Below, one piece after another: positions 1 to 5,513 of a stretch of 5,513 nucleotides of DNA (the first letter of the stretch is position 1; every line of letters begins with the position of its first letter). Where the stretch lies: NCBI GenBank assembly GCA_030740135.1, contig JASLXW010000287.1, forward strand, positions 1-5,513. The letters are read 5' to 3'. Under the pieces are notes generated by a model. It saw nothing but the letters and a program-made list of their open reading frames with translations, was not told the origin of the DNA and ran no database searches. The DNA is from Nitrospinota bacterium. Lineage in GTDB: Bacteria; UBA8248; JACPRG01. The translations under genes were made by a program, and so were the position numbers.

Positions 1-1
1 C

Positions 2-3000
2 TCCATTGCGTTGCCTGTTGAGGCGCTTCAGGAAGGTCTCCGGGAACGGATCCTCCGGTCGGGTTGGAGTTCCCTGGAAAGAGAAATGAATCTGGATCCA
101 GGCATGATTGGAAACGCGAAGTCTTCCTCCCCCGGGATCATGTTCCGGGTCCAACCCAGCTCTGACGGACGGAAGAATAAGTCCGCCTTCATCCGGAGGG
201 TCGGATCTCATCTTTGGACGTTTGGAAAGGCCAGAATGTCTTCTTCACGAGCGCAGCCTGGCGATACAGTGGAGGCCCAGATCGAATTCAACGTTGTCTG
301 GGACAGCAACGAATTCCGGCCGGAGCTGAAAGAGCCTCCCTGGTTTGAACCCACACTCTTCTGTCTCTTTGACGGGGAAGGGAGAGAGCGGCCGCATGGC
401 AGAATTCTGGCCAGCAACCTGCTCACCCCGACCGGACTCCCTATCGAGGGAAGCGACATGATGAGCGAGGCCGGGCCCGATGAACGAGAGAGACGGTGGC
501 ATCCAGGCCCCTCCGGCATGACCGCTCATTCAAGACCTCTCGATCGCGGGAGGTGGCGGCAGAAGGGAAAGATGGCCACCATCACACAACGCTACGAATT
601 TGAGATCCCCCGGAATGCGCCGCACGGCCATTACGGGGTGGCTGGTTATCCATGGGGAGTGGAAGAGCGGGAATTCGACGCGGGAGAGCCGGCCAACAAA
701 ATATCATACCTCGGTTTCCTGAAGATCGGGAATCCGAAAGCGCCGAAGCTTACTTGTATGCTTCTCGGCTCGGTCGCGAGTGAAGGCTCTCGCGGCACGC
801 TCTCCCGCGAGGACCGGAAATACATCGCGATCAATCCGAACAACGTATTCATGCCGGATAAACTCATTATCCCGCGGGACGATGCCTACACGGGAGAGCC
901 GGTGGTCTATCCGCTTGACCCTTATGTGCCCCTGCTCAGCATGAGCACCCGCCCGGTGCCCGTTGCCCCTGCCCTTCCCATTCCCTTCGATTTCACGAAA
1001 TCGCGGTTGACGATAAGGGTGGAGGAGCCGAACGGCCGCACGCGGACTCTGGGCCCGGCTCCCCTGTTTGCGGCCGTAAACGACCTGAGCGTGATTCGCC
1101 CGGACCTGGTTGTTCCCGGCAGGATCGTTCCCGGGACCAACCCCTCGTACGGGAATCCCAGCATGAGCGAAATCGTTCATCTCACCGGCCAGGGGAAATT
1201 CCACACCGCCTTCAAAGAGTACGGAAGACACGTGATCAGGATCGAGGGCTCCATCCCGGATCGAATGGGGACCCGGTATGCCATCTCGGGGACTTATGAC
1301 GTCCACGTTGCGCGACAGTTGGACATCGAGCCTTTTCCACGTTTCGGGACCCCGCTCTACCCCGGCGTGGAATTCACGCCCCAGCTCACTGTTCAACCCG
1401 CGATGCCCGCCGAAGTTGAGATGCGATGGAGGCACTATCCCTATTCCGATCCCGAACGCATGGTCGAACGGAAGATCGTCGGCCGGGCGAACCGGTGGGG
1501 CATATTCGTGCCGGGAGAGGATGTGGCCCCTGTCAAGTTCAGGCACCCGGGCGAATACGTCTTCGACGTGACCGTCCGGCACAAGGATTCGAACGGAGAT
1601 CTGTGGATGGCCTCCCGCAGAGGCGCATCTGTGGTCGTTACTCCGGACTCAAAGATCGTGGTCCATGGGGAGCGGGGAAATCGCAGCCCGGAAGCGAAGT
1701 GGAGAGCCCGTTGGTTCGTGGCGGGAAACGGAGGCTTCGTAACTGAGTTCCCCAAGGAAGCGGAGGAGCCGATCATTGATTTGGGTCATACCTGCTATCC
1801 CTACCACTCGGGAGACGTCGCCTGGCTGGGCCACCAGGATCCCTTCTCGTTCTTGCCCAACCTGACCTTCGAAGATCCGGAAGGGACAGTGGCAGATCTG
1901 ATCGAAAAAAGATGGGCCGCAATCCGGGAGGGTGAGGGGCGTGGTGGGTTGTACCCTGATTCTCTGCGCCCCGAAGACCGGCGGGCAATTGGCGAGTTGC
2001 CTTTTGTCTGCATGACTTCCAGCGGGCTCCCGCCCGCGCTTCAGCCGAAAGACGTGGACATGTGGGGGTACTTCTACAACACGTCCTGGCGTCCCGGACT
2101 GGGGGTTCGAAGCCAGGTTTCGGAGGACACATTGCCCGCGCATTACTGGTTCTTCGATGATCCTTACGGGATGCAACTGGGCGCAGGACCTCTCGGAGAC
2201 CTCGCGGGTGATGTCAAGATGAACTACGGCGCCGGCGTCTTTCGCCACAAGTCATCCGGCATCACCTTCTACGGCGCCTATGCCTCCATGCTTGTATTGA
2301 TCGACGAACGTGACCGGAGAGGACCCCGTGTCCTGCCTCCTTTTGACGGGCTCGTCCCCGGATCTCCGAAGTCCGGACCTCTCATTGATATCGGGGGAAA
2401 AGAATTCGACGTCTTCCTCAGCTTCGGCGCCGTCGGACCCGGCACGATTCTCGAAGCAGGGGAACGACTTTCGGTCACAGGTGTTGTGTGGCCTCCGGTG
2501 AGCGGGCATGTCGAAGCTAAGATCGTCTCTCCTTCGGGCAAGGCGCTCGACTTTCGTTCTCCGTCGACCTCGATGGGGACTTTCCAGGTTCCGGGAAGCG
2601 TCGCACTGGAGCCCGGAGTGTGGATCGTGGACGCCGAAGGGGTCTGTTCCGGAAAGACGAGCGTTGGTGTCATCTCCGAGCTTGTCCCGGAAGAGAAGTG
2701 GCCGCGAGGCGGTGGACTTGGCCTTTCGGAAACGGAGTTCCCGGTCATCGTCGTGCGCAAGGACGCCCCTCCGATCACGTTCGATCTTCCCCGGGGATCA
2801 CGCGCTAATCCGCCCCGGGCGCTTGTAATCAGGGGCCGTCTGCCCAAGGGGACGAACGCGGAGTATGCAGACGTGCTCGTGAAAATCCCGGGCGTCGTGA
2901 TCGACCGGCAAAGGGTAAAGACAAAGGGCGGCACCTTCGAGTACGTCTACGACCCTCGATCGCTCAAAAGGCGCTTTACGAACATCGATCTGCGCTCACA

Positions 3001-4945
3001 ACAACATCCAGATCCCAACTTCCAGGGAGGAGTTGCCTGGTTCGACACGGTGACCTTCAGCTTCTGGGCGGGAAAGGGCGGGGAACTTCGGGCGGGAACC
3101 GTACTTCTTCAAGGAGAAGACATCTACGCCCAGGCACGGTCGGGAAAATCCATGCCCCGGTCCCGGTGGCTGAAAACAGGCAACGGGAGGGAAAGAAAAG
3201 AAGAAGGCGACGAAAGGCGTCCCATCCGATCGAGCCAGGGAACGCCGCACAGTTCCCTGTTGGCGCTTTCCAGGGACGGAAAAAACCTTTTCGCAGGGCA
3301 TCCCTGGTCGGGAGAGGTTGTACGTCTCCAGGTCCGGGGCGCCCGGCTGTCCCCTGCAAAGAAGACCAGGACGGGGGGGAAAGTGGAAGCCCTCGCTCTT
3401 TCTCCGGACGGAACACGGGTCTACGCGGCGCTCGGCGACCGGGGGCAGGTCGTCGCCCTCAAGGCCGATTCCCTCAGGGAAGTCGCGCGTTTCAACATCC
3501 AGGGAATCCCCAGAGGTGTGCTTGCGCTTGGAAACTCGATCTACGTCGCGGACTTTGACGGGGACCGAATCATACGGCTCGACGCGCGGACGGGGGAGAT
3601 TGAATCAACCAGCGACAGGATCAACCGGCCGGCCGCACTTGCGGCCTCACCCGATGGACATGAGATCTATACAACCAGCTTCCGCACAGGCGAGATCGTC
3701 GTGCTCGACCGACGATGTGATGTGAAGAGGAGGCTCAAGGCTCCTTCGCAGCTGAACCAGTGCAGGACGCTGACGCTCGGGCCGGATGGCCTGCTTTATG
3801 CCCCGCAGACGCGATCCGACACTGTCGTGGGTGGTCTCGTGTTCGACCGGACGGTTTTCCCGGTAGTGGCTGTGGCCGACCCTCAAGGGAAGACCGTCTC
3901 GATCGGGTATCATCCGGACCTGGTCGTGATCCCGCCTCACCGTCCCGTGGAAGTCGCCGTGGACAGCCGATACCTGTACCTGGCATCGGCCGGAAGCGAT
4001 GACGTGGTGGCAATCGATCGGAAGACGGGATTCGCGAAGTGGCACGCGAAGGGAGTCGGCAAGGAGCCCGGGGGATTGCTGCTGGACACCGCAAGGCGGC
4101 AGATGTACGTCCTGACGGTGACAGGGCAGGAGATCGTTACGCTTGACGAAAGAAGCGGGAAGCCGGTCTCACGCGTAAAGTTCACGAGGGATCCGACACC
4201 GGAAAAGGTCGCGAGGGGTCGCTACCTGTTCGGGACGGCGACGGACAAGCGGTTGACGAAAGATCAATGGGTGTCGTGCGCATCATGCCATCCGTTCGGA
4301 GAGGCGGACGGGCGCCAGTGGAATCTCGGGTTGGGTCCGCAGGACACGAGCTCGCTTCGAGGCTCACTCGAATCAGCGCCGCTGCATGTCATAGCCGACA
4401 TAGACGAGATCCAGGACTTGTACCATCTTGCAAGAATGAGGATGGGAGGTCAGTGGTTCGTACCAAGGGAAGCGATGAACGACTACCTGGGAAAATCGAA
4501 CGCGGGGTTGGACGGGGACCTGGACGCGCTGGCAGCGTATGTTGCAAGCCTGAAAGTGAAGAAAACTGCGGAGCCTCCAAGGGGATCGCGGGAACGAATC
4601 ACGAAAGGAAAGAGAATCTTCTCCAGCGCAAAAGCGAATTGCGTCAAGTGCCATTCGGGGCCGAGGTACACGGACAGCGGAACGCGTCAATCGGATGGAA
4701 CCTATCTTCTCCACGATGTGGGAACCTGGTTGCCGACGGAGGGGAAGCGACTCAAATACCTGGACACCCCGAGCCTTTTGGGGCTGAGGAGGACGGAGCC
4801 CTATCTCCACGATGGACGAGCCAAAACAGTGGAAGAGATTTTCTCGGTGTACAATCAAAAGGACCAGCACGGCCGAACATCACACTTAAGCCCGGAGGAA
4901 ATCGAAGACCTTGCGGAGTTCCTGAGATACCTGAGGCCGGACTAG
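2..4945 (+). CDS. Giant exported beta-propeller/di-haem cytochrome c (CCP/MauG-like) protein, 5'-partial
   Basis: Predicted extracytoplasmic di-haem redox protein; substrate unknown. Residues are numbered from the TTG at 11. The frame is open to the left edge and no signal peptide is visible, so the true start probably lies upstream. Residues about 79-213, 326-436, 441-543 and 794-885 look like Ig-type beta-sandwich modules. Residues 588-780 form an aromatic-rich, Cys/His-containing core I do not recognise. Residues 1044-1078 are a charged linker. Residues 1081-1395 carry seven YVTN/NHL-like repeats, with motifs such as LSPDGTRVYAA and NSIYVADFDGDRIIRLD, predicting a seven-bladed propeller. 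Residues 1396-1644 match the bacterial cytochrome c peroxidase/MauG pattern: haem sites C1423-ASCH and C1544-VKCH, then PYLHDG at 1597-1602 and HGRTSHLSPEE near the end. Such enzymes bind two covalent haems and do peroxidase or protein-oxidation chemistry. No Met follows the second haem site. Frame and codon bias are continuous, with no frameshift seen. The C-terminal half is a firm call. The N-terminal two thirds is fold-level inference only. Confidence 0.93.
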   Translation, partial: SIALPVEALQEGLRERILRSGWSSLEREMNLDPGMIGNAKSSSPGIMFRVQPSSDGRKNKSAFIRRVGSHLWTFGKARMSSSRAQPGDTVEAQIEFNVVWDSNEFRPELKEPPWFEPTLFCLFDGEGRERPHGRILASNLLTPTGLPIEGSDMMSEAGPDERERRWHPGPSGMTAHSRPLDRGRWRQKGKMATITQRYEFEIPRNAPHGHYGVAGYPWGVEEREFDAGEPANKISYLGFLKIGNPKAPKLTCMLLGSVASEGSRGTLSREDRKYIAINPNNVFMPDKLIIPRDDAYTGEPVVYPLDPYVPLLSMSTRPVPVAPALPIPFDFTKSRLTIRVEEPNGRTRTLGPAPLFAAVNDLSVIRPDLVVPGRIVPGTNPSYGNPSMSEIVHLTGQGKFHTAFKEYGRHVIRIEGSIPDRMGTRYAISGTYDVHVARQLDIEPFPRFGTPLYPGVEFTPQLTVQPAMPAEVEMRWRHYPYSDPERMVERKIVGRANRWGIFVPGEDVAPVKFRHPGEYVFDVTVRHKDSNGDLWMASRRGASVVVTPDSKIVVHGERGNRSPEAKWRARWFVAGNGGFVTEFPKEAEEPIIDLGHTCYPYHSGDVAWLGHQDPFSFLPNLTFEDPEGTVADLIEKRWAAIREGEGRGGLYPDSLRPEDRRAIGELPFVCMTSSGLPPALQPKDVDMWGYFYNTSWRPGLGVRSQVSEDTLPAHYWFFDDPYGMQLGAGPLGDLAGDVKMNYGAGVFRHKSSGITFYGAYASMLVLIDERDRRGPRVLPPFDGLVPGSPKSGPLIDIGGKEFDVFLSFGAVGPGTILEAGERLSVTGVVWPPVSGHVEAKIVSPSGKALDFRSPSTSMGTFQVPGSVALEPGVWIVDAEGVCSGKTSVGVISELVPEEKWPRGGGLGLSETEFPVIVVRKDAPPITFDLPRGSRANPPRALVIRGRLPKGTNAEYADVLVKIPGVVIDRQRVKTKGGTFEYVYDPRSLKRRFTNIDLRSQQHPDPNFQGGVAWFDTVTFSFWAGKGGELRAGTVLLQGEDIYAQARSGKSMPRSRWLKTGNGRERKEEGDERRPIRSSQGTPHSSLLALSRDGKNLFAGHPWSGEVVRLQVRGARLSPAKKTRTGGKVEALALSPDGTRVYAALGDRGQVVALKADSLREVARFNIQGIPRGVLALGNSIYVADFDGDRIIRLDARTGEIESTSDRINRPAALAASPDGHEIYTTSFRTGEIVVLDRRCDVKRRLKAPSQLNQCRTLTLGPDGLLYAPQTRSDTVVGGLVFDRTVFPVVAVADPQGKTVSIGYHPDLVVIPPHRPVEVAVDSRYLYLASAGSDDVVAIDRKTGFAKWHAKGVGKEPGGLLLDTARRQMYVLTVTGQEIVTLDERSGKPVSRVKFTRDPTPEKVARGRYLFGTATDKRLTKDQWVSCASCHPFGEADGRQWNLGLGPQDTSSLRGSLESAPLHVIADIDEIQDLYHLARMRMGGQWFVPREAMNDYLGKSNAGLDGDLDALAAYVASLKVKKTAEPPRGSRERITKGKRIFSSAKANCVKCHSGPRYTDSGTRQSDGTYLLHDVGTWLPTEGKRLKYLDTPSLLGLRRTEPYLHDGRAKTVEEIFSVYNQKDQHGRTSHLSPEEIEDLAEFLRYLRPD

Positions 4946-4953
4946 AAAGGAGG
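4946..4953 (+). promoter_or_regulatory. Orphan Shine-Dalgarno-like AAAGGAGG after the stop codon
   Basis: AAAGGAGG begins at the base after the TAG stop of the cytochrome gene and is a near-perfect match to the anti-Shine-Dalgarno complement. No ATG, GTG or TTG lies 5-10 bases downstream. The nearest GTG (4976) is 22 bases away and would encode only 24 residues ending at 5050, with no recognisable features. It may be the remnant of a lost downstream gene or chance purine richness. Confidence 0.25.
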
Positions 4954-5020
4954 CATTCGCAGAACCTATTTCGGAGTGATCAAAAGACTCCGGATTGTTG
5001 GGTTATATCGTCCCGTAGAG

Positions 5021-5071
5021 TCAGTCGGCCCCGCCCACCCCCTTCTTTGAAGTAGGGACGTGGCCGACTGA
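5021..5071. repeat. Perfect 10-bp inverted repeat with 31-nt spacer
   Basis: The arm TCAGTCGGCC (5021-5030) is exactly reverse-complementary to GGCCGACTGA (5062-5071). The 31-base interior is C-rich on its left (CCGCCCACCCCC) and has GGG on its right, so partial inner pairing could extend the stem. It lies 75 bases after the stop codon of the large gene, where a transcription terminator or mRNA-stabilising stem would be expected. The bases that follow (TCGCTGTGAC) contain no T-run, so it is not a classical intrinsic terminator. A binding site for a dimeric regulator is an alternative. Confidence 0.55.
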
Positions 5072-5103
5072 TCGCTGTGACTGCGCGGGGGCAGGCCATA
5101 TTA

Positions 5104-5116
5104 CCAACTCGGTTGG
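5104..5116. repeat. Small hairpin CCAAC-TCG-GTTGG
   Basis: Five bases, CCAAC, pair exactly with GTTGG across a three-base loop. Alone this could easily be chance. It is noted because it sits between the larger inverted repeat at 5021-5071 and the bulged hairpin at 5126-5157, so three stems follow one another within about 140 bases. Confidence 0.25.
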
Positions 5117-5125
5117 GTGCCTCTA

Positions 5126-5157
5126 CCGGTATCACGAGATCCAGGGGGGATATCCGG
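5126..5157. repeat. Bulged inverted repeat CCGGTATC / GATATCCGG
   Basis: CCGGTATC (5126-5133) pairs over eight bases with GATATCCGG (5149-5157), leaving one unpaired T at 5153 and a 15-base loop containing GGGGG. A run of six T (5180-5185) follows about 22 bases after the stem. That is too far for a standard intrinsic terminator. A structured leader or chance pairing are both possible. Confidence 0.3.
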
Positions 5158-5239
5158 CATGTGGGAGGATGCTATTATATTTTTTGTGACAATTATCCCT
5201 CGAGGCTTTAAACGTCCTGCCCTCAATATGTTATGACAG

Positions 5240-5250
5240 CCCCCCCCCCC
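5240..5250. repeat. C11 homopolymer tract
   Basis: There are eleven consecutive C residues on the plus strand. GGGTGGGG follows at 5256-5263 after a short AGAGT spacer, so the two could pair imperfectly in a G/C-rich hairpin. The tract lies 148 bases before the start codon of the next gene. Mononucleotide runs of this length are prone to replication slippage and to length errors in sequencing or assembly, so the exact count is uncertain. Confidence 0.8.
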
Positions 5251-5293
5251 AGAGTGGGTGGGGTGTAAATGCCACAGATTAACAGGACCGAAT

Positions 5294-5319
5294 TTGATAT
5301 TTTTTTCATTTTTTAAGAT
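5294..5319 (+). promoter_or_regulatory. Weak candidate sigma70-type promoter in a T-rich block
   Basis: TTGATA (5294-5299) matches five of six bases of the -35 consensus. TAAGAT (5314-5319) matches four of six of the -10 consensus. The spacer is only 14 bases, shorter than the usual 16-18, and much of it is T-runs. This is the most AT-rich stretch upstream of the second gene and would give a leader of about 70 bases. The short spacer keeps confidence low, and an alternative sigma factor could use a different site. Confidence 0.2.
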
Positions 5320-5384
5320 ATGGTTTCGGAACCTCCGTGTCTCTCTTGGGTAGTCGCGCTCACAAATATCAGGGTCGAAAATAT

Positions 5385-5390
5385 AGGGAG
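5385..5390 (+). promoter_or_regulatory. Ribosome binding site AGGGAG for the gene at 5398
   Basis: AGGGAG ends seven bases before the ATG at 5398, a normal Shine-Dalgarno spacing. It supports that ATG as the real start even though only 38 codons of the gene are visible. Confidence 0.6.
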
Positions 5391-5397
5391 ATTAATC

Positions 5398-5513
5398 ATG
5401 AAGAAGATAAACAGTTCGATTGGACGTATCCTGCTCGTGTTCGGCGCCTCCATCCTGTTCGGCGCGCTGAATCAGGGGTGCAATTACCCGGTCGAGTATG
5501 TTAACGGGAATAT
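5398..5513 (+). CDS. Predicted exported protein or lipoprotein, N-terminal fragment (3'-partial)
   Basis: The gene continues beyond the right edge, so only 38 residues can be read. Start choice rests on the AGGGAG ribosome binding site seven bases upstream and on the protein beginning. MKKINSSIGR gives a short basic n-region, ILLVFGASILFGAL a hydrophobic core, and a cysteine follows at residue 28. This is the layout of a Sec signal peptide, and the cysteine could be a lipidation site. The residues before it (LNQGC) are a poor lipobox, because Asn and Gln occupy the -3 and -2 positions where Leu and a small residue are usual. A non-lipidated secreted protein or a membrane anchor therefore remains possible. 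The function cannot be inferred from this fragment. The 452-base gap makes it unlikely to be tightly coupled to the cytochrome gene upstream. Confidence 0.65.
   Translation, partial: MKKINSSIGRILLVFGASILFGALNQGCNYPVEYVNGN

Larger units (their letters stand above)
4946..5397. other. 452-base intergenic region without a gene
   Basis: No open frame here looks coding. The short ones (GTG 4976-5050; ATG 5269 with 15 codons; ATG 5169 with 6 codons) lack convincing start signals or length. Composition differs from the flanking genes, with C-, G- and T-homopolymer stretches and several inverted repeats, listed separately. I see no tRNA cloverleaf and recognise no riboswitch. The region probably separates two transcription units and may hold the 5' leader of the downstream gene. 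Confidence 0.8.

Noticed and set aside
704..1582. Minus-strand 292-codon open frame
   Set aside because: It lies entirely within the large gene. Its composition (His/Arg/Gly/Pro-rich) and lack of domain motifs fit an antisense shadow of GC-rich coding DNA.
2278..2934. Minus-strand 218-codon open frame
   Set aside because: It is antisense to the Ig-like modules, Ser/Pro/Thr/Arg-rich, with no motif and no supporting start signal.
4267..5055. Plus-strand 262-codon open frame overlapping the end of the large gene and running past its stop
   Set aside because: It lies mostly inside the cytochrome domain in another frame, is Arg/Gly/Ser/Pro-rich as GC-rich shadows are, and has no recognisable motif. 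The CxxCH-bearing frame is clearly the real one.
5169..5189. Start codon ATG at 5169 preceded by GGAGG
   Set aside because: GGAGG touches the ATG with no spacer and the frame closes after six codons.
5183..5200. TGTGACAATTATCCC as a CRP/FNR-type operator
   Set aside because: Only the left half (TGTGA) matches. The right half lacks TCACA and FNR symmetry is absent, so chance is more likely.
5240..5306. C11/GGGTGGGG hairpin plus T-run at 5300 as an intrinsic terminator
   Set aside because: The T-run starts about 36 bases after the possible stem and the stem has a mismatch, so the required stem-to-U-tract adjacency is missing.

Overview
The window holds one very large gene that runs in from the left edge, a 452-base non-coding gap, and the first 38 codons of a second gene that runs off the right edge. 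All genes are on the plus strand. Coding DNA is GC-rich with G/C-biased third positions. The gap is more mixed, with AT-rich and homopolymer stretches. A secreted multi-domain protein with two c-type haem motifs suggests a Gram-negative or other diderm environmental bacterium. I cannot name a phylum or species from the sequence.

Region 1 (2..4945) encodes a protein of at least 1,647 residues. From N to C terminus it appears to contain: (a) about 1,040 residues of beta-rich, Ig-like-looking modules around an aromatic-rich core that I cannot assign to a named family; (b) a short, highly charged linker; (c) a seven-repeat YVTN/NHL-like beta-propeller; and (d) a di-haem cytochrome c domain of the bacterial cytochrome c peroxidase/MauG type, with CASCH and CVKCH haem sites and a C-terminal PYLHDG motif. 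The haem sites require maturation outside the cytoplasm, so a signal peptide is expected upstream of the window. The frame stays open to the left edge, which fits.

Region 2 (4946..5397) has no credible gene. It holds an unused Shine-Dalgarno-like sequence just after the stop codon, a perfect 10-bp inverted repeat with a long loop, further smaller hairpins, a run of 11 C followed by G-rich DNA, a T-rich block that may hold a weak promoter, and a good ribosome binding site for the next gene.

Region 3 (5398..5513) is the start of a gene whose product begins with a signal-peptide-like sequence and an early cysteine, so it is probably exported and possibly a lipoprotein. The long gap and separate ribosome binding site suggest it is transcribed separately from the cytochrome gene, although both products would act outside the cytoplasm.

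No tRNA, rRNA, CRISPR array, transposase or other mobile element was seen. The most interesting items are the unassigned N-terminal two thirds fused to a propeller and di-haem enzyme, and the predicted MauG-like (Met-less) second haem.
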